From positions 32,513 to 96,512 of the forward strand of contig JAZOAK010000007.1 of assembly GCA_045595445.1 (NCBI GenBank): a stretch of 64,000 bases of DNA. Reading direction: 5' to 3'. Position numbers and translations under genes: made by a program. This document shows, piece by piece, positions 1-8,439 of the stretch. Origin of the DNA: RGIG3009 sp045595445. GTDB taxonomy: Bacteria > Bacillota > Clostridia > Oscillospirales > Acutalibacteraceae. The notes under the pieces are model-generated. The model did no database searches and was not told the origin of the DNA. It saw only the letters and a list, made by a program, of their open reading frames with translations. The stretch's first letter is position 1. Each line of letters starts with the position of its first letter.

Positions 1-1684
1 CTTTCTCTGCCTGCAAAGCCGCCAACTGCTCGGTGGCGGTTTCGTTGGCACGCTGTGCGGCACGCGTGGCGGCTTTGGCTTCTTCCAATTCCTTTTCGAG
101 CGTCAGCCGTTTTTCTTCGAGCGCGATCACGACCTCCTCCAAACGGCGGTCGTCACCCGACACAAGCGACTGTGCGCGCTGTACCAACGCGGAATCCATA
201 CCCAACCGTTCGCTGATCGCAAACGCGTTGGAACGTCCCGGCACCCCCACCATCAAGCGGTACGTCGGGCGGAGCGATTCCACGTCAAATTCACAACTGC
301 CGTTTTCCACGCCCTCGGTCTGGATGGCATACGCTTTCATTTCCGCATAGTGCGTGGTCGCCGCGATTCGCGCTCCTTGTGCGCGCAAGCGTTCCACCAT
401 CGCAGTCGCCAGCGCAGCACCCTCCACGGGATCGGTGCCCGCACCAAGTTCGTCCAGCAATACCAAACTATGTTCATCCGCTTCGCCTAAAATGCGGATC
501 AAGTTCGTCATGTGCGCCGAAAACGTCGATAACGATTGTTCAATGGACTGCTCGTCCCCAATATCGGCAAGCACGGTACGGAACACGGATAAACGACTAC
601 CGTCACGCACCGGCGGCATGAGCCCGCACATCACCATTAAGGTAAGCAACCCGATGGTCTTTAAGGTAACAGTCTTACCGCCCGTGTTGGGACCCGTGAT
701 CACCAACGTATCAAAACTGCCGCCGAGTTGAACGTCGATCGGCACAACTTTTTGGGGATCAATGAGCGGATGGCGCGCTTTGTTCAGCACGATGTGTCCG
801 TCGTCGGTCACCTGCGGAACAGAGGCTTTCATCTGATAACCGAGCCGTGCTTTGGCAAAGATCAGATCAATGCCGACAAGCACCGTATAATCGTCGATGA
901 TCGCATCGGCAAACGAGCCCACCTCGGCGGATAACGCAGTGATGATACGCTCGATCTCCGCCGCTTCTTGCGATTCCAGTACTTTTAATTCGTTGTTGGC
1001 TTCCACCGCGCCCATCGGCTCGATAAACACCGTCGCCCCCGACGAGGAAGTGTCGTGTACGAGCCCCGCAATGGTGGAGCGATGTTCCGCCTTGACCGGC
1101 ACCACAAACCGCCCGCCACGAATGGTGACGATCGGCTCTTGCAACGCTTTTTGCGCCGTTTGCGAATGGATCAGTTTGTCCAACTGATCCCGCACTTTCG
1201 CAGATGCCGCCCGCATCTTGCGGCGAATGGTATACAGTTCCGGCGAGGCATTATCGCTGATCTCGTCCTCCGACAACACGGTGGTGCGGATACGCTCTTC
1301 CAAAAATTTATTGGGCGACAAGGACATAAAACGATCGTCGAGGCACGTACCCATCCCCTCGCAATGCGAATGCCATTCCTGCACCGAACGGATGCCGCGC
1401 AGCGTACCCGCCACGCGCAACAACTCCGCGAGCGTCAGCATCGCGCCCGCCCCGGCACGACGCAGCGCATTGGATACGTTTTTGACGTCGCCAAACGGCG
1501 GCGCACCGAATTTTGCCATCAGACAAAATGCCGCGTCCGTATCGTTAAGTAAGCGCTGCACCTCAGCGAGATACGGCGACGGCTGCAATGCGCGCGCCGC
1601 CTCTGCCGCGTCCTCGCAGGTTGCCTGCGCCGCCAACAGTTCCAGCACCTTATCCAGTTCCAATGCACGATAATGCTTGTTCAT
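1..1684 (-). CDS. mutS2: Endonuclease MutS2 (partial, C-terminus beyond window)
   Basis: Partial gene: the ATG lies at 1684 and the frame stays open to base 1, so about 561 N-terminal residues are present and the nuclease (Smr) end lies outside. The MutS core and clamp regions are followed by the ABC-type ATPase with Walker A GPNTGGKT, a Walker B stretch LVLLDELGAGTDP and the histidine switch region AATTHYAEMKAY, then the start of a coiled coil. MutS2 proteins act on branched DNA to suppress homologous recombination and, in Bacillus, rescue collided ribosomes. The start follows an AAAGGA site 12 bases after the recO stop, so it is the last visible gene of the era-recO operon. Confidence 0.95.
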   Translation of the reverse strand, partial: MNKHYRALELDKVLELLAAQATCEDAAEAARALQPSPYLAEVQRLLNDTDAAFCLMAKFGAPPFGDVKNVSNALRRAGAGAMLTLAELLRVAGTLRGIRSVQEWHSHCEGMGTCLDDRFMSLSPNKFLEERIRTTVLSEDEISDNASPELYTIRRKMRAASAKVRDQLDKLIHSQTAQKALQEPIVTIRGGRFVVPVKAEHRSTIAGLVHDTSSSGATVFIEPMGAVEANNELKVLESQEAAEIERIITALSAEVGSFADAIIDDYTVLVGIDLIFAKARLGYQMKASVPQVTDDGHIVLNKARHPLIDPQKVVPIDVQLGGSFDTLVITGPNTGGKTVTLKTIGLLTLMVMCGLMPPVRDGSRLSVFRTVLADIGDEQSIEQSLSTFSAHMTNLIRILGEADEHSLVLLDELGAGTDPVEGAALATAMVERLRAQGARIAATTHYAEMKAYAIQTEGVENGSCEFDVESLRPTYRLMVGVPGRSNAFAISERLGMDSALVQRAQSLVSGDDRRLEEVVIALEEKRLTLEKELEEAKAATRAAQRANETATEQLAALQAEK

Positions 1685-1696
1685 GGTTGCTATCCT

Positions 1697-2428
1697 TTAT
1701 CCTAAACTGTGATAAAATTCTAACGTGTGAAATCCACGGTTTAACTGCGCCAACAGAAAGCGTTCCACCGCATCGCCGAGCATCGCCGTATCCGCCTCGG
1801 GCAAGGTAAAGGCAAAACATTTCTCAAACGGCGCGTACACGATATGTCGCAGCGCCGCAAGCGTCCCCGCCGAAATCGGCAAGACATCGGCAGCGCCGTG
1901 CTGTTCGCAGGTCACTTCTCCTCGAAGCGGCGAGAACCGCGTACACTCTTGCGTATCGCACCGAGCACACCCCGCCACCGCGGGCATGTACCCCGCTTTA
2001 CACAACAGCCGCAACTCGGTCACGGCTTTGACGAGTGGCAACGACCGCGTTCCCACCGACAAATAATGCAACGCGTTTAGCAACAAACGCAATTCTTCCT
2101 CGGCTTCTTCCTCAGCAGGTGCCAGCACACCCGCGAGTTCACAAAAATACTGCGCAAGGGCGAGTTTCTCTAAATCTCCCCGCACCTCAAAAAACACCTG
2201 CAACGGTTCGGCATCGTCCACTATGTATTTTTCCCGCCCTTTATACAAGGAAAGACGGGAATAGCAAAGGAGCTGTGTCGCACTGCCGTTGCGGTTTTTC
2301 AGTTGTCTGGCGCCCCGCACCGACGCGCGGATAACGCCGAGATCGCGTGTCAGCGCCGTCACAAAACGGTCCGACTCGCCAACCGTATTATTTTCGCGTA
2401 TGATCAATGCGTCGGTCGTCAGTTTCAT
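1697..2428 (-). CDS. recO: DNA repair protein RecO
   Basis: 243 residues, usual for RecO. The N-terminal OB-fold begins MKLTTDALIIRENNTVGESD and the middle holds a four-cysteine zinc site (CARC about residue 153, then two more Cys up to EVTCEQH). RecO loads RecA on SSB-coated DNA with RecR in the RecFOR pathway. The ATG at 2428 follows an AGGAG site that lies inside the reading frame of the small upstream gene (2388-2555), so the two are probably translationally coupled. The position after era and before mutS2 matches Bacillus-type order. Confidence 0.95.
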   Translation of the reverse strand: MKLTTDALIIRENNTVGESDRFVTALTRDLGVIRASVRGARQLKNRNGSATQLLCYSRLSLYKGREKYIVDDAEPLQVFFEVRGDLEKLALAQYFCELAGVLAPAEEEAEEELRLLLNALHYLSVGTRSLPLVKAVTELRLLCKAGYMPAVAGCARCDTQECTRFSPLRGEVTCEQHGAADVLPISAGTLAALRHIVYAPFEKCFAFTLPEADTAMLGDAVERFLLAQLNRGFHTLEFYHSLG

Positions 2429-2555
2429 GCGACTTCTCCTGCTTATTCTCTACGGAATTTTCACCGTGTCCGTACACGTCCACCCCGCAATAGCGCAGGT
2501 AATCGTGTACCTTTCCGGTTTTCTGAAAGGTTGCCCATAATTTGTCTTGATCCAT
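2388..2555 (-). CDS. yqzL: YqzL-like small protein
   Basis: A 55-residue reading frame with ATG at 2555, TAA at 2388-2390 and a GGAGG site at 2566-2570. The N-terminus MDQDKLWATFQKTGKVHDYL has the pattern W..F..TG....YL of the YqzL family, a small protein of unknown function encoded between era and recO in Bacillus. The C-terminal half is polar and charged and reads through the recO ribosome binding site, overlapping recO by 41 bases. Family and synteny both point to YqzL; the function is unknown. Confidence 0.75.
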   Translation of the reverse strand: MDQDKLWATFQKTGKVHDYLRYCGVDVYGHGENSVENKQEKSHETDDRRIDHTRK

Positions 2556-2620
2556 CTTTCCGCCGCCTCCGTTCAGTATTACTTTGAACGAAAACGAGAC
2601 GTTCCATACATAGAAAAATT

Positions 2621-3520
2621 TTACAACCGATACCCAAATCCGTTAAGAAGTCCCTGACGGTTGCGCCAGTCCTCTTTCACTTTCACCCAGCATTGCAAAT
2701 TCACGTGTGCGTCAAGCGCTTTTTCCATTTCCGCGCGCGCCGCCGTGGAAATGCGTTTGAGCATCGCGCCCTTTTTGCCGATCACCATGCCCTTGTGGGT
2801 ATCCCGCTCACAGAAGATCTCCGCATCGATATCCAAAATGACTCCGCGCTCGGTTTCGCGCTCTTCCATGCGTTCAATGACGACGGCGATCCCGTGCGGG
2901 ATCTCGTCGCGCAGCGAAAGCAGCATCTGCTCGCGCAGAAGTTCCGCCGCCAACACCTTTTCCGGCTGATCGCTGACAGCGTCCGCGGGGAAAAAGTGCG
3001 GGCTTTCAAAGGTGTATTTGGTAAGCTCGGCAAGTAGCTCGTCTGCGCCCTCACCCGTCAAAGCAGATACCGGCAATATTGCCTCAAAGCTGAATTCCTG
3101 CCGCCAGGCATCGATGCAGGTGAGCAGCGTCGCTTTGTCCTCCACCGTGTCGATCTTATTGATCACCAAGAGTACCGGCAATTGTTGCGCGCGGAATTTT
3201 TGAAGCAACTCGCGCTCCGCATCCCGCACGGTAGCGGTCGGTTCCACGACGAGCACTCCCACGTCCACACCGTTCATGGCTTCACCGATGGATTTCACCA
3301 TAAAATCGCCAAGTCTGGTGCGAGGCCGATGCGTACCGGGCGTGTCCAAGAAAACCAGTTGTACCGACTCGCGCGTGAGAACACCCATAATGCGGTTACG
3401 CGTGGTCTGCGGCTTGTCCGACACGATGGCAACCTTTTGTCCCACCAAGGTGTTCAGCAGCGACGATTTCCCCACGTTCGGTCGACCGACCAACGCGATA
3501 AAAGCAGAGGTTGTTTCCAT
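2621..3520 (-). CDS. era: GTPase Era
   Basis: About 299 residues. N-terminal G domain with G1 GRPNVGKSSLLN, G3 DTPGTH and G4 NKID; C-terminal KH domain with VIGKKGAMLKRI. Era binds the 3' end of 16S rRNA and helps mature the small ribosomal subunit. I chose the ATG at 3520 (METTSAFIALVGRP) because it overlaps the dgkA stop as TAATG and has a GGAGAG site; an in-frame ATG at 3541 would place the start inside dgkA. The neighbours dgkA, ybeY and recO are the usual ones. Confidence 0.96.
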   Translation of the reverse strand: METTSAFIALVGRPNVGKSSLLNTLVGQKVAIVSDKPQTTRNRIMGVLTRESVQLVFLDTPGTHRPRTRLGDFMVKSIGEAMNGVDVGVLVVEPTATVRDAERELLQKFRAQQLPVLLVINKIDTVEDKATLLTCIDAWRQEFSFEAILPVSALTGEGADELLAELTKYTFESPHFFPADAVSDQPEKVLAAELLREQMLLSLRDEIPHGIAVVIERMEERETERGVILDIDAEIFCERDTHKGMVIGKKGAMLKRISTAARAEMEKALDAHVNLQCWVKVKEDWRNRQGLLNGFGYRL

Positions 3521-3990
3521 TACTTTGCTCTCCATTTCCAAACAAACAGCACCGCCGGCACAGCAGACAGCGCCAATAAAATAGGCTTAACGATATGGTT
3601 GCCCCAATCGGCAAAAACGGCAAACCAGATCTCCGGTTTCCAAAACAAGAAGACCGCCACCGCCACCGCGGCAATCGCCGCTACAAGCACCGCGCCCGCC
3701 GCCATATCCTTGGCAGCACCGGCAAGCGGATGTTGTTCGGTGGAAACGCGATCAATCGCACGCTCCACCGCCGAATTGAAAAGTTCCGCTGTCAGTACAC
3801 CGCCGATGGTCAAAGCAAGCAACGCACCCTCGGCGCGGCTCAGCGAAAAGCACGGTGTGAACAAGCATACGTAAAAGGCAATCACCAGATGAAACCGAAA
3901 ATGCCATTCTTCGCGCATACACCGCCACACGCCGCGTGCCGCCCACGCAAAACCTTTAAGGATATGTGATCCCTTAATCTTCGAGCACAT
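3520..3990 (-). CDS. dgkA: Diacylglycerol/undecaprenol kinase
   Basis: 156 residues with about three membrane segments. The family signature is visible: EEWHFRFHLVIAF near the N-terminus, AELFNSAVERAIDR, and AAKDMAAGAVLV carrying the catalytic and metal-binding Glu, Asn, Lys and Asp. In Gram-positives these small kinases phosphorylate undecaprenol or diacylglycerol at the membrane. The start overlaps the ybeY end by 17 bases and the stop overlaps the era start. Bacillus usually has cdd (cytidine deaminase) between dgkA and era; it is absent here. Confidence 0.93.
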   Translation of the reverse strand: MCSKIKGSHILKGFAWAARGVWRCMREEWHFRFHLVIAFYVCLFTPCFSLSRAEGALLALTIGGVLTAELFNSAVERAIDRVSTEQHPLAGAAKDMAAGAVLVAAIAAVAVAVFLFWKPEIWFAVFADWGNHIVKPILLALSAVPAVLFVWKWRAK

Positions 3991-4477
3991 AACTACTCCC
4001 GCGGGGCAAGCCCACCTGTTTCATGACGGTTTCTTCCTTTTCACGCATACGCACGGCTTCCATGCCGCCCTGCACGTGATCATACCCGAGCAGATGAAGC
4101 ATGGAATGTACGGTCAAATACCCTACCTCGCGGTTAAAGCTGTGTCCGTAATCCTCCGCCTGCTGTTCCGCTCTCTCCAAGGAAATCATAATGTTCCCCA
4201 ACAGGATCTCACCGGTTTCGGGATGCCGATCGTATTCGCCGTTTTCCCCGAGCGGGAACGAGAGGACGTCGGTCGGCGCATCAATGCCGCGCTGTTCCAA
4301 ATTCACTTGATGAATACGGTCATTATCCACGAGCGTCACGTCCACTTGTACGCTGCCGTCCACGTTTTCCAACTCCAACACCGCGTGACAGCAACGGCGG
4401 ATGAGCATACGAAGTCCCGTCGGGATCTTAAAGGCTTTTTGTTGGTTTTCAATATCTACCCGCAGTTTTTTGAGCAT
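3974..4477 (-). CDS. ybeY: Endoribonuclease YbeY
   Basis: 167 residues starting MLKKLRVDIENQQKAF at the ATG at 4477, which has a GAGGAG site; an upstream in-frame ATG at 4672 would only read the end of phoH in another frame. The zinc motif HSMLHLLGYDH (H-x3-H-x5-H) identifies the single-strand endoribonuclease used in 16S rRNA 3'-end maturation and ribosome quality control. It overlaps phoH by 29 bases, suggesting translational coupling. Confidence 0.95.
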   Translation of the reverse strand: MLKKLRVDIENQQKAFKIPTGLRMLIRRCCHAVLELENVDGSVQVDVTLVDNDRIHQVNLEQRGIDAPTDVLSFPLGENGEYDRHPETGEILLGNIMISLERAEQQAEDYGHSFNREVGYLTVHSMLHLLGYDHVQGGMEAVRMREKEETVMKQVGLPRGSSYVLED

Positions 4478-5450
4478 TTCGACTCCTCTTTTCTTCCTTG
4501 TTTTTTTCATAGCGTTCATACGCTTCAATAATGCGCTGCACCAACTGATGCCGCACCACGTCTTTTTGCGTAAAGGTGCAAATGGACACGTCCTCCACAC
4601 CTTTGAGTACCCGCATAACCTCACGCAAACCGCTTTGTTTGCCGGACGGTAAGTCGATCTGCGTAATATCACCGGTCACCACCATCTTGGAATTAAACCC
4701 AAGACGCGTCAAAAACATCTTCATCTGCTCAGGGGTCGTGTTTTGCGCTTCATCCAGGATCACAAAACTGTCATCAAGCGTTCGTCCGCGCATATACGCG
4801 AGCGGTGCAATCTCGATATTACCGCGCTCCAAATACTTCTGATAAGTTTCGGTACCCAGCATATCAAACAACGCGTCGTACAGCGGCCGCAGATACGGAT
4901 CGACCTTGGATTGCAGATCACCGGGTAAAAACCCAAGTTTTTCGCCCGCCTCCACCGCGGGACGCGTCAAAATGATACGGTTGACCTGCTTGGCGCGGAA
5001 CGCTTCCACCGCCATCGCCACCGCCAAATACGTCTTGCCCGTACCGGCAGGACCGATGCCGAGCACCACCGTATTCTCGCGAATCGCCTCCACGTATTGC
5101 TTTTGTCCCAACGTTTTGGGCTTGATGGGACGCCCTTTGGCGGTGATGCAAATGCTGTCACCGGTAAGCGCGGGCAACTGATCGTCGGTGCCCTCGCTGA
5201 CAAGCATCAGTACGTACCGCACGTTCTGCTCGGTCAACTGCTCACCGCGGTTGAGAAGTTGCAGCAGCCCTTCGATCGCACGCGTGGCTTTGGCAACCGC
5301 CTCCGGCTCGCCGCTGACTTTCAAATCGCTATCGCGACTCAAAATGGCAACTCCGAACTGCTGCTCGATCAACCGAATATTCTCGTCAAAATTTCCAAAC
5401 AGCGCCACCGCCTGCTCCATGCGGTCCACGTTAATCATTTGTTCTATCAT
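4449..5450 (-). CDS. phoH: PhoH-family ATPase (YbeZ/PhoH-like)
   Basis: 333 residues. A KH-like N-terminal region precedes an SF1-type ATPase domain with Walker A GIGPAGTGKTYLA (about residue 135) and Walker B SFVILDEAQN. The C-terminus is Lys/Glu/Arg-rich. PhoH-like ATPases next to ybeY are thought to act as RNA-dependent ATPases in ribosome or RNA maturation. The ribosome binding site is weak for the ATG at 5450. A good vegetative promoter lies just upstream at 5486-5514. Confidence 0.92.
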   Translation of the reverse strand: MIEQMINVDRMEQAVALFGNFDENIRLIEQQFGVAILSRDSDLKVSGEPEAVAKATRAIEGLLQLLNRGEQLTEQNVRYVLMLVSEGTDDQLPALTGDSICITAKGRPIKPKTLGQKQYVEAIRENTVVLGIGPAGTGKTYLAVAMAVEAFRAKQVNRIILTRPAVEAGEKLGFLPGDLQSKVDPYLRPLYDALFDMLGTETYQKYLERGNIEIAPLAYMRGRTLDDSFVILDEAQNTTPEQMKMFLTRLGFNSKMVVTGDITQIDLPSGKQSGLREVMRVLKGVEDVSICTFTQKDVVRHQLVQRIIEAYERYEKNKEEKRSRNAQKTAGRY

Positions 5451-5485
5451 AAGGTGACACGACCCTTGTGTTTTTTAATCATGTT

Positions 5486-5514
5486 ATTATACCACAAAAA
5501 AACGCAGTTGTCAT
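5486..5514 (-). promoter_or_regulatory. Sigma-A-type promoter of the phoH-ybeY-dgkA-era operon
   Basis: On the minus strand, ATGACA (5509-5514) is followed after 17 bases by TATAAT (5486-5491), about 36 bases upstream of phoH. It would give vegetative expression of the housekeeping genes independently of the sporulation genes yqfC and yqfD upstream. Confidence 0.75.
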
Positions 5515-5533
5515 CAAAAAAACTATGAATTTT

Positions 5534-6682
5534 TCATTTCTGTTGCCGTTCAAGCGACCTTGTCTCTCCGATTTCTTCCAAACACGTATACGTGCCCGTT
5601 AGCACCCAACCCTCGTCTGTTTTCCGTTCGGTCACGTTCTCGGCTTCGATCATCACGTCCAACGCACCGACTGCCTCGGCAAGTCGCGCGTGCGCCACGG
5701 TTCGCGCCTCGGTTTCGCTTCGTGTACAAATCACCGTTTCGTCAAAGGTAAGCCGCGTCACCTCCATCCCGACAGGCAGCGCCTTGCCACCCGCACACAG
5801 GGGATAGTGAAGCCGCTCTTGTGTATACGTTCCCTCTATGTCTGCCGCGGCATACAATGGGATCCGCCACCCAAACAGATACAGACAGGGGCGGGAGATG
5901 GTGCGCGGGGTAGGACTCGGTATCCTCTCCGCAAACGGCACGGTAACTGTCAGCGTGCGTGTGGTGCGCGCCGTCACCACCCCCGCGGCGTGTTTGAGCA
6001 ACGGACCGACCTTACTGTCCATCACACCGCTGATGAGCAGCGTACCCTCGGTCACCGCATCCCCCACCTTCACCATGCTTTGCCCGCTCACGGCATCCAC
6101 CCGCACGATCACGCCGTCGCGCGCAGCAACGACGTTTGCGGGTTCATCAGGCGCGATGGGCTGTGCTTGTTGCCGTTCCCTGACTTCCACCGTCGCCGTG
6201 CTTCCCTCAACGTTCACCGTCAGCCATACAATATCGGGCAACCGCTCCAACGCCGTCAATTGCAACGCGGGCAGATCCATGACGGCGGGCGAGGCACCTT
6301 CGTAAATGCCGAGGGGCCGGAGCACCTCACGGATCGCTTCATCCGTCACCTGCTCGTTCCCCACAATACGCACGATCCACACGCGGGAAGATAACAGTTG
6401 CAGCAACAACACAAACACAAGCGTCCCCGCCAAAAGTCCCCACCGCAAACGAAACGGGCGCAACAAAAACGGTAATCCGCACCGTTCTCTTACTCGCATC
6501 CGCACCGACGCGGCTCGCGCTGCAACGCGCAACGTGCGATAGTCTGCCGCCTTACAGCGACAAAACAGCGAAATACCGCGGCGGGATACGTCCCACAACG
6601 CCACCTCGCGCCCCGCCGCTTCGTTCAAAAACCGTTCTGGAAACCCACCTTCACACTCGATGAGTACGGTCGCTGCGAACAT
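5534..6682 (-). CDS. yqfD: Sporulation protein YqfD
   Basis: 382 residues. A cytoplasmic N-terminal domain, one membrane segment at about residues 83-100 (LLAGTLVFVLLLQLL), then a FtsQ/POTRA-like start (VRIVGNEQVTDEAIREVLRP) and a beta-rich extracytoplasmic part. This is the architecture of YqfD, a SigE-dependent stage IV sporulation protein of the mother cell. TAGGAGG precedes the ATG, and yqfC ends 10 bases upstream. Confidence 0.9.
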   Translation of the reverse strand: MFAATVLIECEGGFPERFLNEAAGREVALWDVSRRGISLFCRCKAADYRTLRVAARAASVRMRVRERCGLPFLLRPFRLRWGLLAGTLVFVLLLQLLSSRVWIVRIVGNEQVTDEAIREVLRPLGIYEGASPAVMDLPALQLTALERLPDIVWLTVNVEGSTATVEVRERQQAQPIAPDEPANVVAARDGVIVRVDAVSGQSMVKVGDAVTEGTLLISGVMDSKVGPLLKHAAGVVTARTTRTLTVTVPFAERIPSPTPRTISRPCLYLFGWRIPLYAAADIEGTYTQERLHYPLCAGGKALPVGMEVTRLTFDETVICTRSETEARTVAHARLAEAVGALDVMIEAENVTERKTDEGWVLTGTYTCLEEIGETRSLERQQK

Positions 6683-6692
6683 GGTATCCCTC

Positions 6693-6971
6693 CTATAAAA
6701 ACTCGATCGACAACACTCTGCCGGTAATCACCGCGCACGCGGGATTCAAACTGGTCATGCACAACTGTCGGCCGGTAAACCGCACCGTACCGTCAGCGGT
6801 GCGTACTTGCAGTTGATCCTCGTCATATTTCACGATCCCCCGACACCCCTCGATCAACACTTGTCGGTTGCCGGACACCTCCATTCTGGCGGCGTTTGAC
6901 AGTACACCGACCGGTATATCCAACGTTTTTTCCAGGGTTGATGAAATGGCGGCTCGCCTTTCACGTTTCAT
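6693..6971 (-). CDS. yqfC: Sporulation protein YqfC
   Basis: 92 residues of the YabP/YqfC family: after a basic N-terminus come the patterns LDIPVGVLSNAARMEVSGNR and ILIEGCRGIVKYDEDQLQV-like beta strands. It is paired with yqfD as in Bacillus, where both belong to the SigE regulon. The AAAGGAGGGCGC site is strong. The start is divergent from ylbJ, another sporulation gene, across 92 bases. Confidence 0.9.
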   Translation of the reverse strand: MKRERRAAISSTLEKTLDIPVGVLSNAARMEVSGNRQVLIEGCRGIVKYDEDQLQVRTADGTVRFTGRQLCMTSLNPACAVITGRVLSIEFL

Positions 6972-6994
6972 AACAGCGCCCTCCTTTTATGAAA

Positions 6995-7044
6995 TACCTA
7001 TGATGGCACGGTGGGAATAATGCCGCCCGCCTACTACATATATA
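6995..7044. promoter_or_regulatory. Possible divergent SigE-type promoters for yqfC and ylbJ
   Basis: Plus strand (ylbJ): GAATAAT at 7015-7021, 15 bases, then CATATATA at 7037-7044. Minus strand (yqfC): GCATTATT at 7016-7023, 13 bases, then CATAGGTA at 6995-7002. Both resemble the sporulation SigE consensus (ATA-containing -35 and CATACA-T -10) and share one -35 block. In Bacillus both flanking genes are SigE-dependent. No vegetative promoter is visible here. Confidence 0.4.
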
Positions 7045-7063
7045 AAAGCGAGGAGGGATTCCA

Positions 7064-8164
7064 ATGTCGGCTTATCTCACTTTTCGCCCGCGAATACGCA
7101 CCGCGTTGATCGGGATCGGGATCGTCTGCGGCGGCGCCGCCCTGCTCCTCCGTCCGGAAGCGGTGGCGGGCGGCATCAGCCGGGGGTTGACCGTGTGTTC
7201 GTCGGTCATCATTCCCTCGCTGTTTCCGTTTTTGGTGCTGGGATCGCTGTTATCCAAATCCGGAGTAGCGGCGGCGATCGGCAGTCGTTTGGAACGTATC
7301 ACACGGCGGTTGTTCGGCTTGCCCGGCTGTTGTGCCGCAGGCATCCTCCTTGGGTTTATAGGCGGTTACCCCGCAGGCGGTGCGGTGGCAGGTGAATTGT
7401 TACGCAGCGAACAGATCACCCGCGACGAAGGGCAGCGGATGCTCCGCTTTTGCGTCTGCGCAGGACCCGGCTTTATCATCAGCACGGTCGGTGCGGGGCT
7501 GATGGGCAGTTCGTCATTCGGTGCCGTTCTGTTTGCCGCACATATCGCGGCGGCGTTGCTGCTCGGCATTGTCGGCGCACCGAAAGACAGACGACACCAC
7601 ACCCCCACGCACACCACGCGTCGCCCGCCGTTGTCGCTGTCACAAGCCTTTGTGGACTCGGTTACAGCCGCGTGCCAATCGCTGCTTTCCATGTGCGGGT
7701 TTATTTTGCTGTTTTCGGGACTGCTCGCTCTCTTGGATACCACAACAGGCGAAAACCGCGTGGCAAGCGCCTTACTTGCCTGCCTTTTGGAAGTCAGTAG
7801 CGGTTGTGTCGCCGCCGCTAATCTCGGCGCGCTCTCGCCGTTTGTTCTCGGCTTTGCCGTTGGTTTCGGCGGAGTATCGGTGCATTGTCAGTTGGCATCC
7901 TCCCTCGTCGGCACGGGAGCGCTGACACCTGGCTTTTGGCTCGCACGTCTGCTGCATGGTGGCTTGACCGCCATACTGACGTTGCTTCTCCTCCGTTTGA
8001 TCCCTGTCACCTTGCCGGTGTTCGGGACCTTTTCACCGACGGTGCACGCGGTCACCGATCACGTCGGAATTTCGGTGTTCCTGCTCATACTGTGCGGAAT
8101 TTGGTTGCTTTCTGTTGACAAAGGAAGGCAAGTCACCTATAATAAAACCTATAAAAGGATGTGA
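7064..8164 (+). CDS. ylbJ: Sporulation integral membrane protein YlbJ
   Basis: 366 residues and 8-10 hydrophobic segments. Characteristic stretches are IIPSLFPFLVLGSLL, GFIGGYPAGGAVAGELL and FCVCAGPGFIISTVGAGLMG, matching the nucleoside-recognition (Gate) domain architecture of YlbJ, required in Bacillus for spore cortex formation. The start has GAGGAGG. A 72-residue Cys-rich gene follows after 4 bases. Confidence 0.9.
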   Translation: MSAYLTFRPRIRTALIGIGIVCGGAALLLRPEAVAGGISRGLTVCSSVIIPSLFPFLVLGSLLSKSGVAAAIGSRLERITRRLFGLPGCCAAGILLGFIGGYPAGGAVAGELLRSEQITRDEGQRMLRFCVCAGPGFIISTVGAGLMGSSSFGAVLFAAHIAAALLLGIVGAPKDRRHHTPTHTTRRPPLSLSQAFVDSVTAACQSLLSMCGFILLFSGLLALLDTTTGENRVASALLACLLEVSSGCVAAANLGALSPFVLGFAVGFGGVSVHCQLASSLVGTGALTPGFWLARLLHGGLTAILTLLLLRLIPVTLPVFGTFSPTVHAVTDHVGISVFLLILCGIWLLSVDKGRQVTYNKTYKRM

Positions 8165-8168
8165 CAGT

Positions 8169-8387
8169 ATGAAGCGGAAATTGTACGGCAATGCCATAAC
8201 GCCGGTATGTGAAATCTGCGCGAACGGTCGGCGCTCGTCGGACGGTCGGGTGATTCTTTGCCTGCGCAAAGGCATCATGCAGCCCGATGCACGCTGCCGC
8301 AAATTTCGGTATGATCCGCTGCGCCGTATTCCCTACATTCAACCGGAACTGCAAAGCTACACCGAAGCGGATTTTCGCTTAGATTAA
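8169..8387 (+). CDS. Small cysteine-rich conserved protein, function unknown
   Basis: 72 residues starting MKRKLYGNAITPVCEICANG. It has CEIC near residue 14, single cysteines near residues 31 and 42, and an ending rich in YDP..R.P. Four Cys in this spacing suggest a small zinc-binding fold. It starts 4 bases after the ylbJ stop with an AAAAGGA site, so it is probably cotranscribed with that sporulation gene. Similar short proteins are common in Clostridia, but I cannot assign a function. An in-frame ATG at 8115 lies inside ylbJ and is less likely. Confidence 0.75.
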   Translation: MKRKLYGNAITPVCEICANGRRSSDGRVILCLRKGIMQPDARCRKFRYDPLRRIPYIQPELQSYTEADFRLD

Positions 8388-8406
8388 AAAATTTTGCTTT
8401 TGCCTA

Positions 8407-8435
8407 TTGACAAGTCAAATCGGCTTTGTTATAAT
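8407..8435 (+). promoter_or_regulatory. Consensus sigma-A promoter of the ylxM-ffh operon
   Basis: TTGACA (8407-8412), 17 bases, TATAAT (8430-8435): a perfect match to consensus in both elements. Transcription should start near 8442. It is the strongest promoter in the window and drives the signal recognition particle and ribosome maturation genes. Confidence 0.92.
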
Positions 8436-8439
8436 GGCT

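Noticed and set aside
4478..4672. Longer ybeY start at 4672
   Set aside because: The added residues are Cys/Arg-rich sequence from the phoH coding region in another frame; the ATG at 4477 has a GAGGAG site and matches the family N-terminus.
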